This document shows, piece after piece, positions 25,517-36,402 of a stretch of 64,000 nucleotides of DNA. Numbering within the stretch: the first letter of the stretch is position 1; each line of letters starts with the position of its first letter. The DNA is taken from the NCBI GenBank assembly GCA_963920525.1, contig OY986436.1:179260361-179324360 (forward strand). The letters run 5' to 3'. The position numbers and the translations under genes are program-made. The stretch is from Dichetophora obliterata (Eukaryota > Arthropoda > Insecta > Diptera > Sciomyzidae). The notes beneath the pieces were generated by a model that ran no database searches, had not been told where the DNA came from, and saw only the letters and a list, made by a program, of their open reading frames with translations.

Positions 25517-26803
25517 TTGGGTGTTGGAATTAATTTTAAAGGTTTTTTTTCGGTTTTTGAGCATTTATTTAGAAACAACGGTACAATGTATATTATTCAA
25601 AGTATTATCCATCGTTAGCTACAACATTTTCCAATATTTCTGGCAGCATATGGATTCCGCGCCGGAAGAACGATTCGTCTTTTGAGGCAATCCACGAATC
25701 GACCCATTTTTTGGTATCCTCGTAAAAAGTGAAGCGCTGCTCAGCCAAGCCATGCGTCATCGATCTGAATAGGTGGTAGTCGGAAGGGGCTATGTCTGGG
25801 CTATAAGGCGGGTGGGGTAGCACATCCCAATTCAGCGCCTCCAACGTTTCCTTGACGGTTCTTGCAACATGTGGCCGTGCGTTGTCATGTTGAAAAACCA
25901 CTTTGTCGTGTCTTTTGGCATATTTCGGCCGTTTAACCTTTAATGCTCGGCTCAATTGCATCAATTGTTGTTGGTAGCGTTCCCCAGTGATGGTTTCGTT
26001 AGGTTTTAGCAGCTCATAGTACACGACACCCTTCTGATCCCACCAAATACACAGCATAAGCTTGGCGCCATGAATATTCGGCTTGGCCCTCGATGTTGAT
26101 GCATGGCCGGGTGGTCCCCACGATTTTTTTCGCTTAGGATTATCGTAATGGATCCACTTTTCATCACCAGTGACAATACGATGCAAAAAACTCTTCCTTT
26201 TATGCCGTTGAAGCAGTTGTTCGCACATGCAAAATCGCCGTTCAACGTCTCTCGGCTTCAACTGGCACGGCACCCAATTTCCTTGCTTTTGAATCATTCC
26301 CATGGCCTTCAAGCGTTTGCCGACCGTTGATAAGTCGACTCCCAATGATTCTGACAATTCTTGAAGGGTTTGACACGGGTCTTCATCGAGCAAAGCCTCC
26401 AATTCCTCATCTTCAAACTTTTTCGGCTGGCCCGGACGCTCTTTGTCTTCCGTATCAAAATCACCACTTTTAAACCGACGGAACCAGTACTCACAAGTAG
26501 AAATCGATGGAGCATAGTCCCCGTAAGCCTCAGTAAGCGTGCGTTGTGCTTCAACCGCTTTTTTCTTCAAATGGAAGCACAAAAGTAAACCTTCCCGCAA
26601 ATTTCGTTTTGTTGGAATGAAAGTCGACATGTTCACAGAGAAAAAAATATATGTTGTTTACACTTCAGTGGAATGACACATACTGAAAAATGAAGCTTAG
26701 ACAATGTGCTTTGAAATGAATATAGTCACAGGTGTGCCCGATGCGATCTATTGATAGTTACGCCATCTCTTAGAAAACCTTTAAAACTAATTCCAACCCC
26801 CAA
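25517..26803 (-). mobile_element. mariner element, mauritiana (Mos1-like) group, 1287 bp
   Basis: Inverted ends TTGGGTGTTGGAATTA and TTGGGGGTTGGAATTA, followed inward by a shared TTTTAAAGGTTT, flanked by TA at 25515-25516 and 26804-26805. Mos1 itself is 1286 bp. It encodes one almost uninterrupted transposase on the minus strand. This is the best preserved transposon in the window. Confidence 0.96.
25605..26630 (-). CDS. mariner (Mos1-like) transposase, nearly intact
   Basis: The frame opens at the ATG at 26630 (MSTFIPTKRNL); an upstream GTG two codons earlier is not a credible start in an animal. The 341-residue product matches the Mos1 plan: paired N-terminal helix-turn-helix domains (about 1-110) with the FKSGDFD motif, the linker motif WVPCQL (Mos1: WVPHEL), then the DD34D catalytic domain. 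The three aspartates fall at 156 (VTGDEKW), 249 (FQHDNARPH) and 284 (IAPSDYHLF), the same numbers as in Mos1. It ends at TAA after NDG. The next in-frame codons would read YFE and then stop, as at the Mos1 C-terminus, so one nonsense change removed about four residues. This enzyme binds its own terminal repeats and catalyses cut-and-paste into TA. Whether it is active is unknown. Confidence 0.93.
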   Translation of the reverse strand: MSTFIPTKRNLREGLLLCFHLKKKAVEAQRTLTEAYGDYAPSISTCEYWFRRFKSGDFDTEDKERPGQPKKFEDEELEALLDEDPCQTLQELSESLGVDLSTVGKRLKAMGMIQKQGNWVPCQLKPRDVERRFCMCEQLLQRHKRKSFLHRIVTGDEKWIHYDNPKRKKSWGPPGHASTSRAKPNIHGAKLMLCIWWDQKGVVYYELLKPNETITGERYQQQLMQLSRALKVKRPKYAKRHDKVVFQHDNARPHVARTVKETLEALNWDVLPHPPYSPDIAPSDYHLFRSMTHGLAEQRFTFYEDTKKWVDSWIASKDESFFRRGIHMLPEILENVVANDG

Positions 26804-26991
26804 TAGTTCGAGGAAAGCATTTATACCTGTTTTTCGGCCGACTCACTCTCTCGTCTAATACGCTATGACTCGTAAAATAAATTAGATAGGGAAATATCCT
26901 TTTTACTACATATTTTCAAAATCCTAAGGATGAAGATAAAGCAAACCAAACACAAAAATTTCCGTCGAATTCTACTAGAACCTCCCCTTAA

Positions 26992-27728
26992 GGGAAGGTT
27001 CTCCTGGATTTTTTTGAAAAAATCCATTTTTTTTTTACATAAAATGAAAGTTACATATATGTAGAATGTTTGTGCCAAGGGATATTTCAATACGACGCGT
27101 ATTTCTCGAGCTAGAGCGTGTCAAACGTACCCATGTCACGCGCGCGTACCAACTTTCTAAAAACTTTAAACGCGTTTTTCTCGGAACCATGTTTTCTAAT
27201 CTAACAGACAGCACAGGGCTTGTTCTATTGATCCAATTTCCTTCATTCAAAGAATGTTTGAAAGTATATACTTTTTTGTACGCCTGGAACCTAACATTGG
27301 CATAAAAAATTGTTTATTTATAATTTTTAAACGAGATCTAAGTAAAAAAAAAAGCAAAAAATTTCAATTTTTTTTTTTAAAAGTCCATAAAATTGGTTTT
27401 TTTTACCAAACTTAATTGAAGTTAGGTTCCAGGCATATGAAATGTTATCAATTTTAATAAATTTTATACATTTCTCATTTCAGTTCACTACCTGAGGCCC
27501 CACACTGTCCGCGGGAGGTCGATGTTTTGCGCGCAGAGGTCGACGAGATCCGCCATTTTCAAGCCGCCATTTTGAATTTTTCAAATATCTTTTTTTTTTT
27601 ACTCGTCAATAAACCACGAATCAAAGTTCAAAAGCATAAGTTCGTATGTCTTTTCATTTTCCCACAAACCATTCTCAAATTTTGCTTGTTTTTCGGCCAA
27701 ATCCAAAAAAATCCAGGAGAACCCTCCC
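26992..27728. mobile_element. TTAA-flanked element B (737 bp)
   Basis: GGGAAGGTTCTCCTGGATTT at 26992 and the complement of GGGAGGGTTCTCCTGGATTT at 27728 are inverted ends of about 27 bp, flanked by TTAA at 26988-26991 and 27729-27732. The ends resemble those of element A in the first nine bases. No protein. Confidence 0.75.
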
Positions 27729-27759
27729 TTAAGCAACTGGCTTTTCAATAGCTTTGACA

Positions 27760-27925
27760 AACTCTCGGAATCTTCGGTGTACCGAATCCTAGGCTTAGTA
27801 ATTAGCTCAAACTGGTTTAAATAGAGAAAGGAAGATTAAACCTTGGTACCACAATGGGCCTCATTGGCTTACGTGTGTCTCGGTTGACACAGCCACACTA
27901 ACCTGACCTAACCTAACCTACGAAG
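27760..27925 (+). repeat. Possible LINE 3' end with ACCTAACCTA tail
   Basis: GGGCCTCATTGGCTTACGTG leads into CACACTAACC and a TGACCTAACCTAACCTA tail at 27907-27921. Short tandem tails of this kind terminate several dipteran non-LTR elements. No reverse-transcriptase sequence precedes it and no target duplication was found, so it would be a 5'-truncated copy. Confidence 0.35.
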
Positions 27926-28590
27926 CGTTTGCAACAAAAAAGGTATGAAGAAAACGCTTCAATTCTAATGCATAACCCTGCGTAAAATTGATTCAACTAT
28001 GCGCTGCAATAGAACTAGACTATTGTTAGAATATGTCAAAAACTTTACAGAACTTATCTTAAAAAAGAATTAACTACAAACAAAATTGAAACTTTTCGTA
28101 AATAAACAACACCCGGGTAAGGCCGGGAATCTTTCAGCTAGTAAATACTCAAAAGTATACAACTTTCGCTGCTCACACATTTATATACTGGTTTTCCTCT
28201 ACTTTAAATTAACAAAATTTACTGTTAAAAAGTAGAGTTTTTTATTGATTTTTTATGACCTTGTTACACATTTTATATGTTTTTATCTTTATCTGCCTCA
28301 TTAAAATTAATCGAATATTGAAAGTGTTTTAACGTACATTTTGTTTCGTTGCTTTTATATGATCTGTTTTTTTTTTTTTAATTTATATCTCTTATTTGTA
28401 CTTCTCTTATTATTAACTCATTTACCCATATTGAAATTCGTTTTTTTGAGCTTTACAATTTTAAACAACTCATAAAAAGTTCAATTCGCGAATATTTGTT
28501 TCAGAGAAAAGAAGGTTTTTCTATAGTCAAATTCAACACTTTTAACTTTTAGCTTAGCAGTGAAGTGTATCAGAGCAAGTGTACTCGCTC
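27926..28590. other. Gene-less stretch
   Basis: ACCCGGGTAAGGCCGGGAAT near 28111 followed by CTAGTAAATACTC may be a further reversed DINE-like terminus. Otherwise nothing. Confidence 0.35.
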
Positions 28591-28594
28591 TCAA

Positions 28595-28934
28595 CCCATT
28601 CCAGGTGGATGGGGTGAAATTTCATCTCTTTATAGGCATTTATTCTTTTGGCGTTCTAGACTAAATACTCGCAGCTTTTTGTTTGAAATTTTGTGAATCA
28701 AAAAGAGAGAATGAGTGGGGGCTTCAATTCGTGAAATTTTGGTATCAATCGGAGTTTTCACCTGTGTATTATGAATGATTTACCTGTAGGGGGTAAACTT
28801 TTTGCCCCATCATTATCTCAGGTGTCCGAACAGGAAGAGACCTGAAACTTTTATTTCTATTCCAGGCATCTCTTCCTAACATATGCGAATTTGAACAAAA
28901 TCGGCTGGCGGGAAGATGTGCAGGCCGGAATGGG
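28595..28934. mobile_element. piggyBac-type MITE (340 bp)
   Basis: Ends CCCATTCCAGG and CCCATTCCGGC (complement) flanked by TCAA (28591-28594, one change from TTAA) and TTAA (28935-28938). CCC starts plus a TTAA target are piggyBac features. A second left end with the same start, TTAACCCATTCCAGACGGAT, lies at 40642. Confidence 0.7.
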
Positions 28935-28938
28935 TTAA

Positions 28939-30380
28939 TGTTTGCAGCTAAAGGATGCAATAAATATCTCACGTTACGTGATATGTTCAGCTTGTTTTTA
29001 AGCCTACTGTTTAAACGTTAGCCTGCGTATCTCTTTTAAGTGGTTTTTCCATAAAATAATTCTTGCTAACTTTGATGTCAAACGACAACCACATAAGCTC
29101 ACAGAGAAACACACACATACACATTTACACATCTGTTCGTGTCCTTGTCTTGAGACAATTCAAATATTTATCTTGCGTCTTTTGTATTTTATTGTTGTTT
29201 AGTTTTGTTTTGTTTGCTGTTTACAAGGTTATGTTTAATATCCTTAGAGAAGCCAAAGTTTCGCCATTATGCAACACACACACACACACACATGGTTAGT
29301 CCTTGTTGTTTTTGATTTTGTTGTTTATCTTATTAAAGTTGTTTATATTATTATTGCAATACCAAGTCTCAGATTGTATATTTATTTATTATTTTCAAGC
29401 GTGGAATGTTAACATTGCTGATGTTGCGATTATTTTTATTATTATGCCTGTCGCCGGTTTTGGTATTCTTGCCAATAAAGACCTTATTAAAGATGAACAT
29501 TGTTGTGTGAGTGGGTGGGTATTATATCAATGCGCTTAACTGTTATTTAGTTTTGTGTCCCTGAGGATTATTAACGAATCTTTTGGAAGCAAAATCAAAA
29601 ATTGTTTTCACAACAACCTACTGAATATTTAACTCGGTCATATTTAACTTATGTGCATTAAGATATCCATTTTAATACCTTTTCTTTTGAAGAAACTTCT
29701 GCAATACGATGGACATTTAAAGCTTATTATAGAGCGTTGTTTTTTTTCCAAAAAGAAGGGCTCAACCGGAGTCAATTTGAACAAAAAATAAACTCAATTC
29801 AAGTTATGATAAATAAAGTAAAATCACCGAAACATTAATAGTAGACCAGGGTTGCAAGCTAATGTTTTGCCTTGCCCCTCATAAGTTGACCAAATAAGAT
29901 AACCGTTTTTATATAAAACCTCGAAAGGAATAAATGTCTAGAAATTGATATAATTTTGTGTTCATAAATTTGCTGGTTAAACTTATTTACTTATTTAACA
30001 TTTAACTTTTTGTCTCTTAAAAATTATTTTTTTAAAAATTTGATTTAAGAAGAGACTTGATAAAAATTTCTAAAAAATAAATTAACAAAAATATAGGTAA
30101 TTATTTTGCCCATAAGGAAAAAACCCTCCATTATTTTGTTTATGTTAGAAAAAATAAAAAAATTAGAAATATATAAAAAAATCAAGAGAAGCACAAGCAA
30201 TTCTAATAAAATAATTGAATAAAGAACATGGCTAATAAACAGGCAATGCCCAAAAATAAGCAAACTACCTTTTTGTCTTCGTCATCAAAAGTGGGATGCG
30301 CCAGTCATTATCCAGTCCAAGTTTGATTGAAGAAAATTGGCGAATGCTTTTTAAATGCCAAAATGAAAATTTTATAACTT
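28939..30380. other. Gene-less stretch with (CA)n
   Basis: (CA)n at 29274-29292. A hAT-like CAGGGTTGCAAGC occurs at 29848 without a partner. Open frames at 29063-29539 and 30045-30263 show no recognisable motif. Confidence 0.4.
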
Positions 30381-30384
30381 ATTG

Positions 30385-30530
30385 AAGCCATTAAGGAACC
30401 ATCAGTTAGCCAGCATATTCATCTACCAGAATTTGATCCTGGTAAGATCGATGTAGGCGCACGTTCTGGGCTGTCTACCGCGCCAACATTTGCACGAACG
30501 AAAATTCATTGTCTGGAGCATCTTTAATTC
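30385..30530 (+). pseudogene. Possible retrotransposon gag relic
   Basis: A short frame reads HIHLPEFDPGKIDVGARS and, after a frameshift, GASLILTLSG, a pattern reminiscent of gag polyproteins of mag/gypsy-type elements in insects. Only about 50 residues are visible. No LTR, protease or polymerase is present. Confidence 0.25.
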
Positions 30531-30747
30531 TAACATTGAGCGGGTTCTGCAGAAGTAATCGCGCGCTCTTTACGAAGCGATCAATTCTGCTGAACGCTGT
30601 GCTATTAAAAACAGAAACAGCTGTTTTGAGTTCTATGCCGATCAAAATCGTCGGCGTAAAATGTAACAGCGCAGTGTTCTAACGAAAAACGGCCAACTTC
30701 GCAGCATGAACAAAATAAATTTTGCGCCGAAAACTAAACATAAAAAT

Positions 30748-31491
30748 ATGGCAACAGGAGAATCATATGGTAAGAATTAAAAAAAATCTTGGTAAATTTA
30801 GTAAATGTATAGATATAATTTGCCGCTTTTCAGCTATTCAAGAAGATCCCAGTGCAAAAAGTGCGCTGCAGCTTTGGAGCCCGGAGAATACGAAAATGAC
30901 GCTGCAATTGTATTTTGCACGTAAAGAAAAGTTTCGCGATCCCAAGTACAAAAAGAAAGCTTTATGGCACGAGATTTTGAAGGAGATGACAAATACAGGG
31001 TGCCCTGGGATAACAGATAGTATATTGGACAGAAAGATGAGATATATGGAGAAAACATATAGGACAATTAAAGACAACAACACTTAAACTGGCCGACGGA
31101 GAAAACTCGCGTATCCTGGGAGTATTTTGCTACAATAGAAGACATTTTTTCTGACGGGAGAACCATCAACATCGGGTCTACTATTTCGTCAGTTGGCATG
31201 CAAGATGGTAGCGAAATATTGCACGAAAATCTGATTTCAACAGTCAACCAATTTGGCAGTGTTCTGCTTGACGAAGTCAGTCGGTAGCTGTTTAATTTCT
31301 CGAAAGGAGAAAAAGGCTTCTGTGGCCAAAGAAATTTACCATCAAAGAAAAAAAATAATTCAGATGGAGCAACAGCGGGCAGAGGCTATTGGTAGTTTAA
31401 ATGCCAGAAAAGATGAAGCAAACGAAATTCAAAAAGAACGAAAAGATTTACTTCAACAACTTCTAGACAAATCTGTTAATTCTTTGCCTTA
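30748..31491 (+). pseudogene. Myb/SANT-like DNA-binding protein relic with one intron
   Basis: Exon 1 is a short ATG exon (MATGESY, 30748-30769). A GT...TTTTCAG intron of 64 bp (30770-30833) follows, and the frame continues cleanly with AIQEDPSAKS. Then come LQLWSPENTKMTLQLYF and ILKEMTNTGCPGITDSIL, which fit the trihelix/Myb-SANT-like domain of insect regulatory proteins and PIF-type accessory proteins (from memory). A stop at 31085 and a frameshift precede WEYFATIEDIFSDG in another frame. A further shift near 31285 leads to a Lys/Glu/Gln-rich C-terminal helix (EKKASVAKEIY to LLQQLLDKS) ending at 31491. Disrupted, so not functional as it stands. Its parent could be a host gene or a transposon gene; an intron argues against a retrocopy. 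Confidence 0.6.
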
Positions 31492-31679
31492 AAGAAGCTT
31501 TGTCCTTCAATGGATCTAATTACTGCATCCTTGAACGAGTGAAATCTATAAAGTTTACGCTGTAAATCGTATAGATTTTACTCGATCAAGAATGTTTTAA
31601 TTCTGCCCCAGTTTCTGAATAAATATCTGATTTCTGTTCAGTTCATACTTTTAATATTGAAAATGAAAATACATATACA

Positions 31680-32250
31680 TAAGGCCGGGTCAATTTGTGG
31701 GGAGGCAAAAAAAATCGCCTAATCCTCAGTGAAAATCGTATTCTAGGGATCAAAATAAAAAACTTTGCCCGAGGAACTATACCTCTAAAACGAATTCTAA
31801 TGCCCCAACTTTTGATTTTTGTCCCGTAGGGTAAAATTTTGAAAAATCCCTCTTTGACCCATTTAGAGTGCCCCACTAACTTTGGAGGGCCGATCCACCC
31901 ATGGCAGTGGCACACCCCCTGGAACCCCCTGGGGTTCCCCATACAAACATTTCCAAAAATCACCATTTCAAATCAAAACCCCCAGGGGGTTCCAGGGGAT
32001 GTGCCACTGCCATGGGTTGATCGGACCTCCAAAGTTAGTGAGGGTCATTCATACATTTGGACTCGATTGGGGCACTCTAAATGGGTCAAAGAGGGATTTT
32101 TAAAAATTTGACCCTGCGGGACAAAAGTCAAAAGTTGGGGCATTAGAACTCGTTTTAGAGGTATAGTTCCTCGGGCAAAGTTTCTTATTTTGATCCCTAG
32201 AATAATATTTTCACTGAGCAATGGGCGATTTTTAAATCGACCCGCCCTAA
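31680..32250. mobile_element. GC-rich palindromic MITE (about 571 bp)
   Basis: The left end TAAGGCCGGGTCAATTT and the complement of the right end TTAGGGCGGGTCGATTT begin two long inverted arms that meet near 31955-31975. They contain TTTGACCCATTTAGAGTGCC, GATCCACCCATGGCAGTGG and a CCCCCTGGAACCCCCTGGGG motif that is itself nearly palindromic. Strikingly richer in GC than its surroundings. Four overlapping frames across it are arm artefacts. Confidence 0.8.
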
Positions 32251-32830
32251 TATACATATTTATTTATTTAAATAAATTATAATAAATTATAAATTAATAT
32301 AAGTTGATCATTATTTCATTTCTTTTTCGCTAAAAACTAAATTAAATATTTAATTTCATTTAGTTCCATTTCTAGTCTTTTCTTCAAAGAGCGAACAAAC
32401 AAAATCAGCTGTATTTATTATAAGTGAGCGCACGTAGCATTGAAATTCTTCGCTACCAAAAATGGAGAGCGCTCACCGAACATGTTGCATATGTTAGCTC
32501 GTTCAGCAGACTTTTAGCCAACAGTTGTGCAACAGTTTTGTCTGCAGAACGCGCCCATTGACATCTTTTCAAATGCATATATTATTTTCTCCAACTCCAG
32601 AACAAAGTTAGTTACGCAAGTATATCCTTCGACAAACATAATTCAAAAGTCAGCAATATCATTAATAAATCTGTTTTTATTTCTTTCGTAAGTTATAAAC
32701 TCTTTAAATTATCTTCAGACTGCCGAAAACTGACATGTGAACAGACTACTCCTATTTGAAAATTTAGTTTCCGCATCAATTAAATTCATCAATCACAATT
32801 TCTTGTAATTGAATGTGACCTCTGATTATT
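32251..32830. other. Gene-less stretch
   Basis: Near 32430-32560 composition is more balanced (AGCGCTCACCGAACATGTTG) but no frame, LTR or promoter can be defended. Confidence 0.35.
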
Positions 32831-32874
32831 TAACTAGGTTGTAACTTAGAGCTTTAGGTCAAGTATGTTATGTG

Positions 32875-33756
32875 CAGGGCTTGGATTTTGATGATCTAAA
32901 TACTGCAAAAAATTACTTTAAAAAAATGACAAAAATTACCTAAAAACTGACAAAAATGCAAAAAATTACATAAAAAATGAACAAAAAATAAAGCTTTAAA
33001 ATTAAAATATTACTAAACTTAAAATTTATTTTATATAATTTTTATACATAGCTTTACAGTGTATTACAAGGTACATTGTAAAATTATTAAAATTGAAAGA
33101 ACGTCTATTGTCTAGCAGAATATTTTTGTAAACAGAAAAACTTCTTTCTACTTCTGCACTGACGAGAGGAACATATTTTAAATTCGGATCGGATGTTGGT
33201 TCCTCTACTAATTTCATAGTGTTACAATTTTTATCCCCTAATATTTCAGCAATAGAGCATAAAAATAGAGTTAATAAAAACTAGCATATCCTGAGTTCTT
33301 ATCTAACACTTGCTTCATCTTTCTACATACCTTTTCGTCAGTTTCACCACGCGCAGAGCTTTTTTTTCATCGAGTCCTATAAACAAAGCTACTCCTGTTT
33401 CGAGAGGTAATGTTTTTGATTGAACAATAGAGTCCTATTGTTAAAGGAATATGTTTAAAAACTTTCATTTTTACATTTTCTAGTAAAAAGAAAAAAAAAA
33501 ACAAAACAAAAATTATTTTCAAATTAAAATGTCCAAAAATTACAATAAAGTTACTTAAAAACCGCTAAAAACTACTTAAATCTGGTAAAAATGACTTGAA
33601 AACTAAAACCGATAAAAAACGATGAAAAATTAAGGGAAAAGGACCTAAAAAATATTGATATTTGGAATTAAGGAAACCAAAATGGCGTTTAAAATAACCA
33701 GGAAATGTCTTAGAAGCAGCTGATTAAAGATGACATGTAGCGAAATCCTAGCCCTG
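32875..33756 (-). mobile_element. Deleted hAT element (882 bp)
   Basis: Ends CAGGGCTTGGATTT and CAGGGCTAGGATTT (complement) are flanked by GTTATGTG (32867-32874) and GTTAGGAG (33757-33764), 6 of 8 equal. It carries the C-terminal part of a hAT transposase on the minus strand. It sits inside older sequence whose two sides both contain GAGCTTTAGGTCAAG, a motif shared with SINE-D. Confidence 0.78.
33026..33217 (-). pseudogene. hAT transposase C-terminal dimerisation domain
   Basis: The 63-codon frame contains VPLVSAEVERSFSVYKNIL followed by DNRRSFNFNNFTMYLVIHC. This matches the conserved hAT C-terminal dimerisation (hATC) signature, S-x-x-VERxFS-x-YK and a basic NR, closing with a short helix. 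Upstream pieces of the same protein are visible in other frames to about 33480. The catalytic residues are gone, so only a fragment remains. Confidence 0.8.
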
Positions 33757-33769
33757 GTTAGGAGTCTGC

Positions 33770-33856
33770 TGTGTGATTGACTTTATACAGAGTTGTTGTT
33801 TTGCTTCCTTTTAAAACTAACTTGACCTAAAGCTCTAAATTATAACCCTGCACAAT
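33770..33856 (-). repeat. SINE-D-related fragment
   Basis: The complement reads ATTTAGAGCTTTAGGTCAAG, then AAGCAAAACAACAAC, like the 3' third of SINE-D. A similar GAGCTTTAGGTCAAG lies at 32849 in the other orientation, on the far side of the hAT insertion. Confidence 0.4.
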
Positions 33857-34115
33857 TTCCAATATTTATAACATTTGAAGGGTTAATTTTTTTTTAAGAA
33901 AGAACCAAAGCGTGCGCCTTATACCTGAAAGGAAACGGATAGATTATTAGAGGAAGAATTGATTGGAGCCATCCGTGAGTTATCGATGAGACGGAACAAA
34001 CATGAAAGACAATTTGGATTGCTTATAACCGAGGCTAGTGTTATGCCTTAACCTCGGCAAGCATTTCCAGCCCTCAGTAGCTCCTGCCCTTTATTTTCAC
34101 ATTTTCCACAATTTA

Positions 34116-34338
34116 GGCCCATATTATGTACAATAACTCAACTGAAGTTGACTCGATTCAACTAAATTTTTTTCATATAACGTATTACATAAATTTTAGT
34201 TGAACCATGTAGTTTGCCTTAATATTTCAAGAATTTTCAAACTAAATAGTTCAACTGGAATGTGTGTTATAAGTTGTACGAAAAAAAATTAGTTTAATCT
34301 AGTCAACTTAAGTTGAGTTGTTATACATAATAGGGGCC
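34116..34338. mobile_element. Tourist-like (PIF/Harbinger) MITE, 223 bp
   Basis: Inverted ends GGCCCATATTATGTACAATA and GGCCCCTATTATGTATAACA with TTA outside both (34113-34115, 34339-34341). The arms continue with AACTCAACTgAAGTTGACT. Same class as the MITE at 8610 but a different family. Confidence 0.82.
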
Positions 34339-34405
34339 TTAGTTGTGGATTTTTTATTTTAATAATTCTTAAATGTATTAAAGAACAAAGAAAGCGAAAA
34401 CAATC

Positions 34406-34483
34406 GTGCCCAAACCCGGACTCGAACCGGTGACTTATGAGTTGATAGTCTAGCGCACTCTTCACTAGACTACAAAGGCTGAC
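34406..34483 (-). repeat. tRNA-like SINE-B head
   Basis: On the minus strand: A-box-like TAGTCTAGTGAAGAG and an exact B box GGTTCGAGTCC. The T arm can pair over about four bases. The acceptor and anticodon stems do not pair, so this is not a working tRNA. Part of it (CTTTGTAGTCTNGTGAANAG) recurs at 34888-34909, directly left of SINE-A copy 2. Confidence 0.55.
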
Positions 34484-34884
34484 GAAAATATTTAATATTT
34501 TATTCAGCATTCTATGTTTTATAAAATACAAAACCTTTAAGAACAACATATGAAAAGCTTTCCTTATTTCAATCTCTTATGAAAATGAAATGATATTTCA
34601 TACTATTTTTGCTATGAAAAGATATTTAATAACTTTAAAATTTTTAAGTACAAAAGAGAGTTAAGAGTCCTTAACACAGCTCTAAATAAAGCTCTTTGTA
34701 TAGCTTCGTTGTTCTAGCTAAAAGTTTATGTGATTCTCCGAAAACTATTAAAAATATTTCCAAAATATTAAGATCTGCAAGATTGCAAGACAGTTGTTAC
34801 TCCAAGAGCAATATTTATATTTGTAAGGGTATTTTTTCAAGAAGATATATATTGCAGTAACACCCTGACTACCCTTCATGCTAA

Positions 34885-34911
34885 CCTTTGTAGTCTTGTG
34901 AATAGTGCGCC
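34885..34911 (+). repeat. SINE-B fragment cut by SINE-A
   Basis: AACCTTTGTAGTCTTGTGAATAGTGCGCC resembles the 5' part of the SINE-B head and stops where SINE-A begins. A B-box-like CGTTCGATTCGCC follows the SINE-A 3' end at 35251, as if SINE-A had landed inside a SINE-B copy. Confidence 0.4.
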
Positions 34912-35248
34912 AGGCGGCCGTAGCCTAGTGGGTAGAGTGTGTGGCCCCTATGCTAAAGAACCTAGGTAGCCCGGGTTCAATTCCAGCTCAGACCGAATGT
35001 TTTTTCAATTGAATTAGTTTTTTTGTTCGGTTGTCACCTCTCTGCAGATAATGGCAAACCTCAGAGAGTAAAAACTGCCTTGAAAAGCTTCTTGAGAACA
35101 TAAGCCGTTCGGAGTCGACATTAACTTCGTAGGTCCATTTCTCGATCATTTCTATTCAAAAATATAATAACACTCACAACACAATTGATCAATAGAAGCT
35201 CAGTCAAAGTCCTTTCTAGGAGTAAAATGGTCAATTTATTTATTTTTA
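34912..35248 (+). mobile_element. SINE-A (tRNA-derived), complete copy
   Basis: The head GGCGGCCGTAGCCTAGTGG with B box GGTTCAATTCC is followed by a body containing GGCAAACCTCAGAGAGTAAA and AGCCGTTCGGAGTCGAC, and by an A/T-rich tail ATTTATTTATTTTTA. It parallels the complement of 48941-49255 throughout. No protein. Transcription would be by RNA polymerase III from the internal boxes, and mobility would depend on a LINE. A target duplication is not evident here. Confidence 0.85.
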
Positions 35249-36220
35249 GCCGCGTTCGATTCGCCAGCCTATACTCAAATGTAGCTTACTTCAAAATTTG
35301 TATGTGAAAACAACAACAAAATAGTCAGATAGTTAAGCATAGAATTGGTCAATTGCGAATTGAGTTGAGTAAAATTGCGTTGCCAAGTTCTTATTTTTTA
35401 GTAAGTTTGTGTACGGGATAGAATAAAATGTAATAGATTCTATCAAAATGTGATGGGAGTACAAAAACAAAATTAAATTTCTTCAAGCAGTCAGTTGTTT
35501 TTTGTTTTGGTTTTTTGCTTAATATTCAATTTAATTTATTGGCAGACTTCAAAGTTAACCTTTCAAAACCAGGGTTCAGAAATTTTCACTCATGTAACAG
35601 AAATCTCCAACATAAATGTAAATAAACACTATTTGAAGCACACAACACACAATTTTATTTTCATTTCATTTTTGTGTGTAACGTAGTTATTGTGAAATTT
35701 GCTACACTTGGCCAAAAACCAGTTCAATACGCTGCACAGCAATCAGAACAGCATTTGTTTTTTACGCCACACGACTGTAGTGATCGATCTTAATGACCGA
35801 CACAAACAAAGACAATTTTGCAAACACCACTTGTTCATGTTGGAAAAATTGTCTTTGTTTTGGTTTTGACAAAGGATTGAATTCTCCAACATGAACATTT
35901 TGACGCAAACATAAGTGTAAAACTGAAATACAGAGAATTTTTGAGATCGATCATTGTTTGAGTTTGTGACGCACAAGCAAATATTAAAACGAAGCATTCA
36001 TGTTGGATGATCAACAACACGATAACTACGTTACACACAAAAATTAAATGAAAATAAAATTGTGTGTTGTGTGCTTCAAGCAAATGTTTGTAAGTGAAGG
36101 TGTGTGAATATTCTGAACCTTGGTCAAAACGCAAAAGTTTTGCCAACTATTGAGCAAGTAAAAGTTAAATGAGTAGCTAATGAGCTAAACGAACGCAGCT
36201 ATTCTGCCCTATCATGAACA
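35249..36220. mobile_element. Palindromic MITE-like element
   Basis: The block 35560-35700 is answered in complement at 36010-36130 (GCACACAACACACAATTTTA, TGTGTGTAACGTAGTTAT). Inner inverted pairs are ACAAAGACAATTTT near 35810 and AAAATTGTCTTTGT near 35845, and GATCGATCTT near 35782 with its complement near 35945. Outer GCCGCGTTCGAT and CGAACGCAGC may be the ends. Frames at 35743-36146 are by-products. Confidence 0.5.
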
Positions 36221-36231
36221 ATTTTTCACGC

Positions 36232-36402
36232 GGAATCGGAAAAGAGAGTTTTCATTTTTATAAGACAAACCTCAAGAACATTTTGAAAATTTTTAATGAA
36301 AATTTTTTCATCAACGGCTTATCAACAAATTTGTATTAAAAATTTCCAGAATGTTCTTGAGCATTCTCTTAAAAATAAAAACTCCCTTTTCCGATTCCAC
36401 GA
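36232..36402. mobile_element. Short palindromic MITE (about 170 bp)
   Basis: GGAATCGGAAAAGAGAGTTT at the left and the complement of GGAATCGGAAAAGGGAGTTT at the right, continuing through CTCAAGAACATT. No clear target duplication. Confidence 0.6.

Larger units (their letters stand above)
25001..26987. mobile_element. TTAA-flanked element A, interrupted by mariner
   Basis: Ends GGGGAGGTTCTAGTAGAA at 25001 and the complement at 26987; flanks TTGA (24997-25000) and TTAA (26988-26991). Removing the mariner at 25517-26803 leaves about 0.7 kb with no coding capacity. Its right-hand TTAA is also the left-hand TTAA of element B. Confidence 0.7.
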